Assembly (NCBI RefSeq): GCF_900111235.1
Contig: NZ_FOJI01000002.1
Location: 1-64,000, forward strand
Origin: [Clostridium] fimetarium
Lineage (GTDB): Bacteria; Bacillota; Clostridia; Lachnospirales; Lachnospiraceae
Length of the DNA: 64,000 nucleotides
Reading direction: 5' to 3'
Below, piece after piece: positions 44,288 through 53,862 of this stretch. Position 1 is the first letter of the stretch, and each line of letters starts with the position of its first letter. Under the pieces are notes generated by a model, which searched no databases, was not told where the DNA came from, and saw only the letters and a list, made by a program, of their open reading frames with translations. The translations under genes were made by a program, and so were the position numbers.

Positions 44288-44834
44288 AAGCAAAATCTTA
44301 TTAAGCCTTGTTATTTTATTAGTAATTGCAATCACAATTAGAGTGGTTTACATAAATGATAAATTCCCATCACAAAAAAATCATACATATGCGATGGGGC
44401 AGGAAATGCAATACAAAGGATGTACGATGAAAATATTGGACTTTCAAGTAGGTTCACCGGAGATCTGTAAGGATGTATTGGATGAATATGACTACAATAA
44501 AAATTTTGGTGAAAAACCCAATGTGCCTAATGCAAGTAAGAAAGTAATGTTAGTAACAGTTAATGTTAAGAATAATAGTGATACAGATTTTAAACCGTCC
44601 GGATTTCAAATTATAACTGGGAATGTAAGTAACGGCACAGATATGAATTTGATGGATGTATATAATCCCAAAGGTTATAAAGTAAAAAGTAATTCTGAAT
44701 CCCAAATAATACTTGCTTATACAATTGCAGAGAATAATGTAACCAGTAAAAAGTGGGAGAACTTCGAGAATGAAGATTTTGCCATATCAACGGCTGATAG
44801 GGACAATTATTATTTGTTAAAGCTAAATAAATAA
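44277..44834 (+). CDS. Membrane-anchored DUF5028-like protein
   Basis: Encodes 185 residues, overlapping the ATPase gene by 11 bases. One N-terminal membrane segment (ILLSLVILLVIAITIRVVYI, about 6-25) leads to an exported beta-sandwich-like domain: YKGCTMKILDFQVGS (about 46-60), VMLVTVNVKNNSDTDFKPSGF (shown in part, VMLVTVNVKNNSDTDF, about 91-106), and ILAYTIAENNV. The pattern fits the DUF4352/DUF5028 group of telokin-like secreted domains. It may sense or bind the exporter substrate outside the cell. Tight coupling to the ATPase gene suggests it belongs to the exporter unit. Confidence 0.78.
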   Translation: MKRKSKILLSLVILLVIAITIRVVYINDKFPSQKNHTYAMGQEMQYKGCTMKILDFQVGSPEICKDVLDEYDYNKNFGEKPNVPNASKKVMLVTVNVKNNSDTDFKPSGFQIITGNVSNGTDMNLMDVYNPKGYKVKSNSESQIILAYTIAENNVTSKKWENFENEDFAISTADRDNYYLLKLNK

Positions 44835-44895
44835 AATGGTATTCATAGTTAAGCCATTTAGGAAGTCGCATTCGGGGAAATGATACAAGATTGAA

Positions 44896-44926
44896 CTAGT
44901 ATTAGAATAATGTGTTCTAATACTAG
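44896..44926 (+). promoter_or_regulatory. Hairpin in the leader of DUF5027-like copy 2
   Basis: A perfect 12-bp stem, CTAGTATTAGAA with TTCTAATACTAG, around a 7-base loop, sits 26 bases before the gene. No T-run follows, so it may be a regulatory leader hairpin, or a terminator for the preceding gene. Confidence 0.55.
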
Positions 44927-44951
44927 CTTCAATAAAGAAGGGGTATAAAAG

Positions 44952-45779
44952 ATGAAAAAAAACAGAGTTACTGAAATAGTGATTGCAACAATACTTATTA
45001 TTTCATTGGCTTCCAGTTACAAATACTACATTGCGGATAAGAAAGTTCAGACTCAGACTACAAGTGCGATTGATGAAAGTACTAGCAGTAGTGATTCAAA
45101 AGATATGTTGATGGAACTAGAAAAAGAAGATTTTATTAAAACGCAAATAGTCGGATTTGATCAGCCATTAATTGTATATGGTACTGCAGATGAAGATGGT
45201 GGTAACATAATAAAACATCCTAAAAAAATTTTTCAATTTGAATTTAGTAATTTTAGAATATTAGATAGACTTCCAAATGAATTAGTAACAGTAGTAACAG
45301 AAGATAGATTCCCTGTGACTGGCATATTTAATATAGATGGAAGCTTGAAAAAAGAAAATACCTGTATAGTAAAAGTGGATTTTAAAATAACAAACAAGAA
45401 TAGTACAACCGAAGTTACAAGTTGTCTTGGATTAAACTGTTACCAGTTAACTGATCAATATGAAATAATAAAAACAGGTGAAAATCGACACTGTATTTAT
45501 TTTGATTCTCAGAAAGAACAAGATAAATCAGCAAGATTTGGGCCTGTAAAAATACGTGCGGGTGAATCTTATAGTGACACAGTCTATTTTATAATAGATA
45601 AAGTAACTGAGGAAAATTGTAATATAGCAATCCAAGTGGCACCATTTGGAATGACTAAGGAGGAAGAATGTTTAAAACGAGGAATGAGTAGTGATAATGT
45701 TATTACAAAGATTACTACGCTGTATAATACTGGTTATGGCTATATCAAAGTAAAATATTCAGATATAATTTGGGAATGA
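44952..45779 (+). CDS. Membrane-anchored DUF5027-like protein, copy 2
   Basis: Encodes 275 residues behind AAGGGG. It is a paralogue of the protein at 38403: the same start (MKKNRVTEIVIATILIISLA), FQFEFSNFRILDRLP, NTCIVKVDFKI, and the C-terminal YGYIKVKYSDIIWE. Internal insertions (about 15 residues longer) lie around TADEDGGNIIKHPKK. The single membrane anchor and absence of a lipobox are shared. Its stop is followed by the same GAGGCATTCATAATGATAAA junction as copy 1, but here a truncated gene follows in place of a regulator. Confidence 0.78.
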   Translation: MKKNRVTEIVIATILIISLASSYKYYIADKKVQTQTTSAIDESTSSSDSKDMLMELEKEDFIKTQIVGFDQPLIVYGTADEDGGNIIKHPKKIFQFEFSNFRILDRLPNELVTVVTEDRFPVTGIFNIDGSLKKENTCIVKVDFKITNKNSTTEVTSCLGLNCYQLTDQYEIIKTGENRHCIYFDSQKEQDKSARFGPVKIRAGESYSDTVYFIIDKVTEENCNIAIQVAPFGMTKEEECLKRGMSSDNVITKITTLYNTGYGYIKVKYSDIIWE

Positions 45780-45789
45780 GGCATTCATA

Positions 45790-46017
45790 ATGATAAAGGG
45801 TGCAATATATGGTGCTGAAGGTGAAGCAGATGGTTACATAAAGTTACATATTGATACCATTTATTTTATAATAAATAAAGTAACGCAGGAAAATTGCAAT
45901 CTAGTAATACAGGTTGCTCCAATGGGAATGCCCGACTGGATTGTAAAGAGTAAACTTACATATAACAACGCATTTGGCTATATTAAAGTAAACTATTCAG
46001 ATATTATAAAGGAATGA
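45790..46017 (+). pseudogene. Fusion remnant of a response regulator start and DUF5027-like tail
   Basis: A 75-codon reading frame. The first 15 codons (MIKGAIYGAEGEADG) descend from the start of the regulator at 39196 (MIKVAICDDETAICE), and the remaining 60 codons (DTIYFIINKVTQENCNLVIQ ... GYIKVNYSDIIKE) from the C-terminal fifth of the DUF5027-like protein. The membrane anchor and the first three-quarters of the parent are missing. It is probably a recombination by-product between tandem copies and is unlikely to be functional. Confidence 0.82.
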
Positions 46018-46027
46018 GGTCTTCGTT

Positions 46028-46090
46028 ATGATAATGGTTGCAATATGTGATGACATTTCAATATGATAATGAATTGAACAGTCTTTATAA
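46028..46090 (+). pseudogene. 5' fragment of a LytTR response regulator
   Basis: ATGATAATGGTTGCAATATG closely matches the start of the regulator gene at 39196. After CDDISI, two stop codons follow (TGA, TAA) and similarity fades near AATTGAACAGTC. It marks a third truncated copy of the same junction (10 bases after the preceding stop). Confidence 0.8.
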
Positions 46091-46225
46091 AATGGATATA
46101 TATAATAGGAATCCCCATAATATATTTGTAAAAATGACATCCCCCTCCTGATTCCCGCGAGCCCTACTCGAGTGGCCGCCGCCCTTCGCGCCGTGAGCCG
46201 CTATGAAATAGCGCTACCCATCATA
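46091..46225. other. Non-coding GC-rich gap between the island and argG
   Basis: No gene is visible. The part at about 46140-46225 is GC-richer than its surroundings (GCCGCCGCCCTTCGCGCC) and has short stems such as CACTCGAGTAG-like around 46170 and GCTATGAAATAGC at 46200-46212. It ends at the long inverted repeat next to argG. Confidence 0.5.
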
Positions 46226-46331
46226 AGTAAATCAAACCAAAACAAAACACCCAAAGTTTAGAGGCGAATCTTGGCGAAGCCAACTGAGCCACTAAACTTT
46301 GGGTGTTTTGTTTTGGTTCCCACATTTACTT
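46226..46331. repeat. Inverted repeat running into the argG stop codon
   Basis: Perfect 27-bp arms lie at 46235-46261 and 46292-46318. An outer AAGTAAAT (46226-46233) pairs with ATTTACTT (46324-46331), which contains the argG stop (TTA on this strand, 46326-46328) and final lysine codon. Read on the minus strand, the apex is TCAGTTGGCTTCGCCA, related to that at 37767-37838. It may terminate argG transcription, which would read through the right arm first. Confidence 0.92.
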
Positions 46332-47543
46332 CTTGAGTTCCGCCTCTTTCATAGCACGAACCTTCATAGAGAGGCCAAAGAGGTTAATAAACCCTTCAGC
46401 ATCATGGTGATCATATAATTCACCAGTGGTAAAGCTTGCAAGTGTTTCACTATATAATGAATAAGGTGATGTTGTTCCAGCTTTGATGATGTTACCTTTG
46501 TAAAGCTTGAATTTAACTTCACCAGTTACATATTCTTGAGTTGATACAACAAATGCTTGGAGTGCTTCGCGAAGTGGTGTGAACCATTTTCCTTCATATA
46601 CAATATCAGCAAACTTAGTAGCTACTAACTTCTTGTATGCTAAGGTATCTCTATCAAGGATGAGTTCTTCAAGTTGTGTGTGTGCTTCCATGAGGATTGT
46701 TCCACCTGGAGTTTCGTACACGCCACGAGATTTCATACCAACAACACGGTTTTCAACGATATCAACGATACCAACGCCATGTTTTCCGCCTAATTTGTTA
46801 AGTTCTCTGATAATATCTGAAGCTTTCATGTTCTTACCATTTACACTTGTAGGTACGCCTTTTTCAAATGTCATAGTAACATATTCGCCTTCGTTAGGAG
46901 CTTTTTCAGGACTAACGCCCAAAACTAAGAGGTGATCATAGTTTGGTTCATTTGCTGGACTTTCAAGTTCAAGGCCTTCATGGCTGATGTGCCATAGGTT
47001 ACGGTCACGGCTGTAGCTGTTATCAGCTGAAAATGGAAGATCAATTCCATGTGCTTTACAGTATTCGATTTCATCTTCTCTTGATTGCATGTTCCAAGTT
47101 TCATTGCATCTCCATGGAGCGATGATTTGGATATCAGGAGCAAGTGCTTTGATTGAAAGTTCGAAACGAACTTGATCATTTCCCTTGCCGGTAGCGCCGT
47201 GGCAGATTGCAACAGCATTTTCTTTTCTTGCAATTTCAACAAGTTTTTTAGCAATGAGTGGTCTTGCAAATGAAGTACCTAGAAGATATTTGTTCTCATA
47301 AACAGCGTTTGCTTGAACGGTTGGAACGATATAATCATCTACAAATTCATCTACAACGTCAAGAATGTATAATTTTTCGGCACCTGATAATTTGGCTCTT
47401 TCTTCAAGTCCATCAAGTTCGCTTTCTTGACCTACATCGATACAACAACAAATTACTTCATAATCATAATTTTCCTTTAACCAAGGGATAATAGCGGTAG
47501 TATCAAGACCACCGGAATACGCAAGTATAACTTTTTCTTTCAT
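46326..47543 (-). CDS. argG: Argininosuccinate synthase
   Basis: Encodes 405 residues from the ATG at 47543, behind GGAG; an ATG 36 bases upstream has no binding site. It joins citrulline and aspartate. The PP-loop ATP-binding motif is [15 protein letters not shown] (residues 7-21), followed by [17 protein letters not shown] (about 89-105), [15 protein letters not shown] (about 114-128) and [19 protein letters not shown] (about 176-194). It is divergent from argCJBD across about 280 bases, so the two transcripts may share control. argH was not found in the window. Confidence 0.98.
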   Translation of the reverse strand: MKEKVILAYSGGLDTTAIIPWLKENYDYEVICCCIDVGQESELDGLEERAKLSGAEKLYILDVVDEFVDDYIVPTVQANAVYENKYLLGTSFARPLIAKKLVEIARKENAVAICHGATGKGNDQVRFELSIKALAPDIQIIAPWRCNETWNMQSREDEIEYCKAHGIDLPFSADNSYSRDRNLWHISHEGLELESPANEPNYDHLLVLGVSPEKAPNEGEYVTMTFEKGVPTSVNGKNMKASDIIRELNKLGGKHGVGIVDIVENRVVGMKSRGVYETPGGTILMEAHTQLEELILDRDTLAYKKLVATKFADIVYEGKWFTPLREALQAFVVSTQEYVTGEVKFKLYKGNIIKAGTTSPYSLYSETLASFTTGELYDHHDAEGFINLFGLSMKVRAMKEAELKK

Positions 47544-47645
47544 ATAATAATCTCCATTCTTGCGCTGATTTCTGCGCATTTAAGTTTTAACTATGTACTA
47601 ATATACATCAAAAAAATGTTTAATGCAATAGAAAAAGATGCATAT

Positions 47646-47717
47646 TATGCAAATATACTGCATAAATATTAAAAATATTCAAAATAACCTTTACATTAGA
47701 GAAAAAGTTGTTATAAT
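47646..47717. promoter_or_regulatory. argC promoter and candidate arginine-repressor sites
   Basis: TTTACA (47690-47695) and TATAAT (47712-47717) with 16 bases between them form the likely argC promoter. Upstream, TATGCA (47646-47651) and TGCATA (47659-47664) form an inverted repeat with a 7-base gap, and AATATT-AAA-AATATT lies at 47665-47679. The arginine repressor of Firmicutes binds similar AT-rich palindromes of about 18 bases; the match is suggestive only. Confidence 0.5.
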
Positions 47718-47824
47718 AAAAAAATAGAATTAATTATTTAAATGAAAGAACGTAATAAATGAATCAAAGAAAATGGTTCAAAAAATAGGAATCTAATAAT
47801 GATGATATAAGGAAGGCGAATGTT

Positions 47825-48865
47825 ATGATTAAAGTAGGAATTATTGGAGCAACTGGTTATTCAGGTAATGAGTTAGTAAGATTACTCTTGGGACATAAGG
47901 AAGTTGAAATTAAATGGCTTGGCTCAAGAAGTTATGTAGATAAGAAATACTCGGCAGTTTATCATAATATGTTTAAGCTTGTTGATGATGTATGTATGGA
48001 TGATAATATAGAAGCTTTGGCTGATGAAGTGGATGTGATATTTACAGCTACACCACAAGGATTTTGTGCCTCCATTCTAAACGAAGAGATTTTATCAAAG
48101 GTAAAGATTATTGATTTGAGCGCTGATTACAGACTGAAAGATGTTTCTATATATGAAGAGTGGTATAACATAAAGCATAAGAGTCCTCAATTTATTGAGG
48201 AGGCAGTATATGGATTATGTGAAATTAATAGAGAACAAATCAAAGGGAAAAGACTTGTTGCAAATCCAGGTTGTTTTACAACTTGCTCGATACTTTCAAT
48301 TTATCCAGCTGTAAAAGAAGGATTAATAGATGCAAAATCTATCATTATAGATGCAAAGTCAGGAACTTCCGGAGCTGGAAGAGGAGCGAAAGTCGACAAT
48401 CTCTTCTGCGAAGTAAATGAAAACATGAAAGCCTATGGCGTTTTAACACACAGACATACTCCTGAGATTGAAGAACAATTAAGTTATGCAGCAGGTGAAG
48501 ATATTAAGATTATATTTACACCACATCTTGTACCGATGAACAGAGGAATTCTGGTAACCGCTTATGCGAATTTGAAAAAAGATGTTAGTTATGCAGATGT
48601 AAAAGCGGTCTATGAAAAATATTATGGCAAAGAGACATTTATTCGATTACTGGATGAAAATGATTATCCTGAAACGAGATGGGTTGAAGGAAGTAATTAT
48701 GTAGATATTAATTTTAAAGTTGATAAGAGAACGAACAGGTTGATATTTATGGGCGCACTCGATAATTTGGTAAAAGGCGCAGCTGGTCAGGCGGTACAGA
48801 ATATGAATTTAATGTTTGGGTTACCTGAAAATACTGGTTTGTTGCAAGTACCAATGTTTCCATGA
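47825..48865 (+). CDS. argC: N-acetyl-gamma-glutamyl-phosphate reductase
   Basis: Encodes 346 residues, the normal length, behind AAGGAAGG. It reduces N-acetylglutamyl phosphate with NADPH. The nucleotide-binding motif is GIIGATGYSGNELVRLL (residues 5-21) and the catalytic cysteine lies in VANPGCFTTCSI (about 143-154). The substrate-binding histidine region is HRHTPEIEEQL (about 208-218). First gene of the argCJBD cluster; argJ starts 68 bases after. Confidence 0.98.
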   Translation: MIKVGIIGATGYSGNELVRLLLGHKEVEIKWLGSRSYVDKKYSAVYHNMFKLVDDVCMDDNIEALADEVDVIFTATPQGFCASILNEEILSKVKIIDLSADYRLKDVSIYEEWYNIKHKSPQFIEEAVYGLCEINREQIKGKRLVANPGCFTTCSILSIYPAVKEGLIDAKSIIIDAKSGTSGAGRGAKVDNLFCEVNENMKAYGVLTHRHTPEIEEQLSYAAGEDIKIIFTPHLVPMNRGILVTAYANLKKDVSYADVKAVYEKYYGKETFIRLLDENDYPETRWVEGSNYVDINFKVDKRTNRLIFMGALDNLVKGAAGQAVQNMNLMFGLPENTGLLQVPMFP

Positions 48866-48933
48866 TGCTGCGGGTATAAAATATATTAAAATAGTAAAAG
48901 TACAATAAAATCTAACGACAGGCAGGAGCAAAT

Positions 48934-50157
48934 ATGAATATTATAAATGGCGGTATAACAGCAGCAAAGGGGTTCAAGGCAACAGGCCTTAACGCAGGAA
49001 TCAAGAATAATGAAAAAAAAGATATGGCATTGGTACTGAGCGAAGTACCTTGTGTAACAGCAGGTACCTTTACTCTGAATAAAGTATTTGCAGCCCCCGT
49101 AAAGTGGGATAGAGAGGTCGTATACAATTCAGAGTACTCACAAGCCATAGTAATCAATAGTGGGGTAGCAAATGCCTGTACAGGCGCTACAGGGTACCAA
49201 TACTGTAAAGATATGGCAGCTAGAGCAGCAAAGAATCTTTCGATTCCTGAAAACGCAGTGTTAGTTGCATCAACAGGCGTCATTGGGAAGCAACTTCCAA
49301 TGGATATTATATGCGCAGGCATCGACAAACTTCCTTCACAATTAGGATTTACAATAGAAGACGGAAATCTTGCAGCAGAAGCCATCATGACTACCGATAC
49401 GGTAAGCAAACAGGTTGCTGTAACCATTGAAATCAATGGTAAAACAGTAACAATTGGTGGTATGTGCAAAGGTTCTGGAATGATACATCCAAATATGGCA
49501 ACTATGCTTGGCTTCATTACAACAGATGTAAAAATAGCTAAGCCAATGCTTCAGAAAGCATTAAGTAATATAATAAATGATACATTTAACATGATTTCAG
49601 TAGATGGTGATACCTCAACGAATGATACCGTCCTTATATTGGCAAATGGATTGGCAAAAAACAATGAGATTACGACCGAAAATGATGATTATAAACTATT
49701 TTACGACGCGCTATTATATGTAAGTACAGTACTTGCAAAAAAAATTGCTGGTGATGGAGAGGGCGCAACCTGTCTATTCGAAGTAAAGGTAATTAATGCA
49801 GACACAAAAAATCAAGCGGTGACACTCAGTAAATCAATCGTGACTTCAAGCCTTACAAAAGCCGCAATATTTGGTCATGATGCAAACTGGGGAAGAATCC
49901 TGTGCGCAATGGGATATTCAACAGCTGACTTTGATCCAGATATCGTAGACATCTATTTTGAAAGCAAAGCGGGTAAGCTCAAGATTGTTGAAGATGGCAT
50001 GGCTACAGATTACAGTGAAGAATTTGCAACACAGATTCTTTCACAAAATCCAGTGACAGCAATTGCAGATATGAAATCAGGCAATGAAACAGCGACTGCT
50101 TGGGGCTGCGATTTAACCTTTGATTATATTAAAATTAATGCAGATTATCGTTCATAG
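48934..50157 (+). CDS. argJ: Glutamate N-acetyltransferase / ornithine acetyltransferase
   Basis: Encodes 407 residues behind AGGCAGGAG. The enzyme recycles the acetyl group from N-acetylornithine to glutamate, so the cluster uses the cyclic route. It is made as a proenzyme that cleaves itself before threonine in NMATMLGFITTD (about 188-199), leaving alpha and beta chains; the preceding GGMCKGSGMIHP is intact. The C-terminal portion includes KAAIFGHDANWGRILCAMGY (about 308-327). argB follows after about 155 bases, a gap longer than normal within an operon. Confidence 0.98.
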   Translation: MNIINGGITAAKGFKATGLNAGIKNNEKKDMALVLSEVPCVTAGTFTLNKVFAAPVKWDREVVYNSEYSQAIVINSGVANACTGATGYQYCKDMAARAAKNLSIPENAVLVASTGVIGKQLPMDIICAGIDKLPSQLGFTIEDGNLAAEAIMTTDTVSKQVAVTIEINGKTVTIGGMCKGSGMIHPNMATMLGFITTDVKIAKPMLQKALSNIINDTFNMISVDGDTSTNDTVLILANGLAKNNEITTENDDYKLFYDALLYVSTVLAKKIAGDGEGATCLFEVKVINADTKNQAVTLSKSIVTSSLTKAAIFGHDANWGRILCAMGYSTADFDPDIVDIYFESKAGKLKIVEDGMATDYSEEFATQILSQNPVTAIADMKSGNETATAWGCDLTFDYIKINADYRS

Positions 50158-50312
50158 AGTGTATAGAGTATACAGCGTGTATAGATTATACAGAGTTGGG
50201 ATGAAGAGACATCAGCACTTCTTGGATATCATTTGGACGCGAGAATATATATAATACGAAAAAGAAGTCAGCAGGACTAAGAAATTGGATGCTATGGAAA
50301 GGATATCAAGTT

Positions 50313-51209
50313 ATGAAAGACATGGAAATAGAACTTGCCAAAGCGCAAGTATTAATAGAGGCATTACCTTATATACAAAAATTTAAAGATAAGATTATTG
50401 TTGTAAAATATGGTGGAAGTGCTATGGTGGATGAAGATCTGAAAAGAAAAGTGATAGAAGATGTAGTCCTTCTGAAATTAGTCGGATTTAAGCCAATCAT
50501 CGTTCATGGTGGCGGCAAAGAGATCAGCAAATGGGTTGATAAAGTTGGAATGGAAACGAAATTTGTAAATGGCCTTAGAGTGACGGATGAACCTACAATG
50601 GAAATCGCTGAAATGGTCCTAAATAAGGTAAACAAAAGTCTTGTATCACTAATTGAAGAACTTGGCGTGAAAGCAGTTGGAATAAGTGGCAAGGATGGCG
50701 GAACACTTATTGTTGATAAGAAATATTCAGAGGGTGAAGACATCGGTTTTGTTGGTGAAGTTAAGACGGTGAATCCAGACTTAATCCACACACTTCTTGA
50801 AAATGACTTTGTTCCAGTAATATGCCCAATTGGCGTAGACGACGACTTTCATTCATACAATATAAATGCGGATGATGCAGCTTGTGCGATCGCAACAGCT
50901 ATAAAAGCTGAAAAACTTGCATTTCTGACTGATATCGAAGGTGTATACAAAGATTATGACAATAAAGATACTCTTATCTCAGAACTTTCAATTGAAGATG
51001 CACGTGAATTAATTGGCGGTGGAACAATCGGTGGCGGAATGCTTCCAAAACTGAATAATTGTATTGATGCAATTGAGAGCGGAGTATCTAGAGTCCATAT
51101 TTTGGATGGAAGAATTCCACATTGCCTATTACTCGAGATATTTACGAATAAGGGAATTGGTACTGCAATTTTAAATAAAGATGCTGAACGATTTTATGAG
51201 GAGAAATAA
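50313..51209 (+). CDS. argB: Acetylglutamate kinase
   Basis: Encodes 298 residues from the ATG at 50313, ten bases after GAAAGGA; an earlier ATG at 50289 lacks a good site. It phosphorylates N-acetylglutamate, often the arginine-inhibited step. The amino acid kinase fold is shown by [11 protein letters not shown] (about 27-37), [13 protein letters not shown] (about 60-72), [20 protein letters not shown] (about 186-205), and [14 protein letters not shown]. The gap of 155 bases before it includes a tandem TATAGAGTATACAG repeat. argD begins 4 bases after its stop. Confidence 0.97.
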   Translation: MKDMEIELAKAQVLIEALPYIQKFKDKIIVVKYGGSAMVDEDLKRKVIEDVVLLKLVGFKPIIVHGGGKEISKWVDKVGMETKFVNGLRVTDEPTMEIAEMVLNKVNKSLVSLIEELGVKAVGISGKDGGTLIVDKKYSEGEDIGFVGEVKTVNPDLIHTLLENDFVPVICPIGVDDDFHSYNINADDAACAIATAIKAEKLAFLTDIEGVYKDYDNKDTLISELSIEDARELIGGGTIGGGMLPKLNNCIDAIESGVSRVHILDGRIPHCLLLEIFTNKGIGTAILNKDAERFYEEK

Positions 51210-51213
51210 TATT

Positions 51214-52431
51214 ATGACGAAAAAAGAAGAAAACAGTAAAGATAAATTGAATACAAAAGATATCATAAAAACAGCAGATGAACATTTGATTCACACATAC
51301 AATCGATTCCAGATTTCACTGGAAAGAGGAGATGGTGTCTATCTGTATGATTCTGAGGGTAAAGACTACCTTGATTTTGGGGCTGGGATTGCTGTATTTG
51401 CTTTGGGATATAATAACAAAGCATATAATGATGCATTGAAAGCACAGATTGATAAGTTGATTCATACCTCAAATCTATTCTATAATGAGCCAGTAGCAAA
51501 AGCTGCAAAACTTGTAACCAAAGCATCTGGATTGGATAGAGTATTCTTTACAAATAGTGGTACAGAAGCAATTGAAGGTGCAATTAAACTTGCAAAAAAA
51601 TATTCATTTTTAAAGACTGGAAGTACAGATAATGAAATTATCGCAATGCATCATTCCTTCCATGGTAGAAGTATGGGAGCACTTGCAGTAACAGGAAATA
51701 AGCATTACCAAGAAGCATTTGGACCAATGATACCAGGTATTAAGTTTGCTGAGTATAATAACCTTGAAAGTGTTAAAGCATTGGTAAATGATAAAACTTG
51801 TGCTATAATATTTGAAACTGTTCAAGGTGAAGGTGGAATATATCCAGCAAAAGAAGAATTCATAAAAGGCGTTAGAAAAATTTGTGATGAAAAAGGCATT
51901 TTATTGATTCTTGACGAAATACAGTGTGGAATGGGTAGAACCGGTACTATGTTTGCTTACGAACAGTACGGTATTAAGCCAGATATCTTAACGGTTGCGA
52001 AAGCATTGGGCTGTGGCGTTCCAGTAGGCGCGTTCCTTGCAACGCAAGAAGTTGCTAACGCACTTGTTCCTGGAGATCATGGGACAACTTATGGTGGTAA
52101 TCCACTTGTATGTGCAGCAGTCGTTAAAGTGTTCGAATTATTTGAAGAACTCAATGTACTTGATAATGTTAAAAAGGTATCCAAGTACTTAGAAATACAG
52201 TTAGACAAATTAGTAGATGAATTTGATGTAGCAGTTGCAAGAAGAGGACTTGGACTTATGCAGGGATTAGAACTTAGTGTTTCCCCTACGAGTATTATTA
52301 ACAAAGCGATGGACGATGGACTGATTTTATTTGCGGCAGGAAGTAATGTGATTCGTTTTGTACCTCCACTTGTGATTTCAAAAGCTGATGTTGATAAGAT
52401 GATTGAAAAATTAAAGAGAGCTTTGGTGTAA
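51214..52431 (+). CDS. argD: Acetylornithine aminotransferase
   Basis: Encodes 405 residues from the ATG at 51214 behind GAGGAG; an upstream in-frame ATG lies within argB. It is a class III PLP aminotransferase that forms N-acetylornithine. Key segments are FFTNSGTEAIEGAIKLAKKY (about 110-129), LILDEIQCGMGRTG (about 227-240) and the PLP lysine in ILTVAKALGCGVPVGAF (about 255-271), followed by HGTTYGGNPL. The N-terminus has a lysine-rich extension of about 20 residues. It completes the ornithine branch with argCJB. Confidence 0.96.
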   Translation: MTKKEENSKDKLNTKDIIKTADEHLIHTYNRFQISLERGDGVYLYDSEGKDYLDFGAGIAVFALGYNNKAYNDALKAQIDKLIHTSNLFYNEPVAKAAKLVTKASGLDRVFFTNSGTEAIEGAIKLAKKYSFLKTGSTDNEIIAMHHSFHGRSMGALAVTGNKHYQEAFGPMIPGIKFAEYNNLESVKALVNDKTCAIIFETVQGEGGIYPAKEEFIKGVRKICDEKGILLILDEIQCGMGRTGTMFAYEQYGIKPDILTVAKALGCGVPVGAFLATQEVANALVPGDHGTTYGGNPLVCAAVVKVFELFEELNVLDNVKKVSKYLEIQLDKLVDEFDVAVARRGLGLMQGLELSVSPTSIINKAMDDGLILFAAGSNVIRFVPPLVISKADVDKMIEKLKRALV

Positions 52432-52494
52432 AATCTTGAATAGTTGCCTGCGTGTAAATGAAATTTGCACGAAGCAGAGCAGATAGGAGTTAAT

Positions 52495-53757
52495 GTGGTT
52501 TCTGTGGTTAGAAAGATTACAGTATTATTGCTTGTAGCAGTTATGGTAACAAGTTGCGTTGCATGTTCGAGTCCAAGTACTGGACAAGAGACAAAAGATG
52601 ATGTTCAGCAAGAGGTCACTTTAAATTTATGGTACACAGATAACGGATTAACGGATTATTTACTTCAGGTGGCGAAGGAATATCACGAATCAAATCAGTT
52701 AGTAACGATTGTTCCTACAGTAGTTGCCCCAGAGGAATATCTGGAGAACTTGTATAATGGAAGTATAAAGGAACAAAATGCTACCGATTTATTTATGCTT
52801 TCCTCAGATAATTTAGAAAAGGCCTATTTGATGGGACTAGTTGCATCAAATGACACATATAAAGCTACTTATACAGACGCGGTATATGGAAAAGCAGGTA
52901 TTGCAGCTTCTTCTTACGATAATAAACTTTTGGGATATCCACTCACATTTAATACAACAGTCATGGTATATAACAGCAAATATGCAAAGGCGGTTAATAC
53001 GTTTACGGATCTAACAAATTATAATAATAGTTATCAACACACAGATGAAAATGCTGAAGTAGAATATATCGTAAAGTGGGATGTGGCTAATTTATTTACG
53101 AATTACGCATTTCTTGGTTCGTATATGAATATCGGGGGCGCAAGTAGTGATGACAAGAGTGTATTTCAGCTGAATGCAAATAGTATGAAAGCTTGTTTAG
53201 GCGAATATTTAAAATTTAAAACAGATTATGGAATTATTACAGATCCTACATCATCACCTTTGAGCTGTATGACATTATTTCGCAATAATAAGTTAATATA
53301 TACGCTTGCAAATACAAGTGAACTAAAAAACATCAATGATTCAGGCGTTCAATATGGAATATGTAAAATACCTGATTTGACTAGTAGCTTAAAAACCAAT
53401 GCGCTGTCAACTACGCAGATGATGGTGGTTAATCCATATTCGAAAAATGTGGCAGCGGCTAAAAGTGCTGCAAAAGCAATGACATATGATTATGCAAATG
53501 AATTCTATAAATTGGCGGGTAATGCGAGTGCAAGATCAGATTTAGATAATTACCCGAGCCCAGAATATTCTAACCTTTACAATATTTACTCAAATTCAAT
53601 CGTAAAAGCGCAATTTATTAATATTGGTGATTTCTATTTGAATCTTGAGATTATGCTTCACCAAGTTTGGAATGGGACAAGTATTGAGGACAGTTTTAAT
53701 ACATTAAATAACTATGTAACTACTCAATTAATGCCCAAAACAACCAGTAGTAAGTAG
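52495..53757 (+). CDS. Extracellular solute-binding lipoprotein (family 1-like)
   Basis: Encodes 420 residues, beginning with GTG at 52495 six bases after AGGAG; an upstream TTG has no site. The signal peptide (about 8-24) ends near CVAC, and cysteine at about 24 is the likely lipidation site. The mature domain begins VTLNLWYTDNGLTDYLLQVA, the start of sugar/spermidine-type solute-binding folds, and has ALSTTQMMVVNPYSKN. It presents a ligand to an ABC importer, but no permease or ATPase lies next to it. It may be an orphan receptor or use a distant transporter. Confidence 0.85.
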   Translation: MVSVVRKITVLLLVAVMVTSCVACSSPSTGQETKDDVQQEVTLNLWYTDNGLTDYLLQVAKEYHESNQLVTIVPTVVAPEEYLENLYNGSIKEQNATDLFMLSSDNLEKAYLMGLVASNDTYKATYTDAVYGKAGIAASSYDNKLLGYPLTFNTTVMVYNSKYAKAVNTFTDLTNYNNSYQHTDENAEVEYIVKWDVANLFTNYAFLGSYMNIGGASSDDKSVFQLNANSMKACLGEYLKFKTDYGIITDPTSSPLSCMTLFRNNKLIYTLANTSELKNINDSGVQYGICKIPDLTSSLKTNALSTTQMMVVNPYSKNVAAAKSAAKAMTYDYANEFYKLAGNASARSDLDNYPSPEYSNLYNIYSNSIVKAQFINIGDFYLNLEIMLHQVWNGTSIEDSFNTLNNYVTTQLMPKTTSSK

Positions 53758-53862
53758 ATAAATCACAGCCTCTGTTTGTAATATAGATGGTGTAAAAATG
53801 AATAAATCCTGCAATCGTGGAGACCATATTATGTATAAAATATATAGTATACGGAGGAAACG

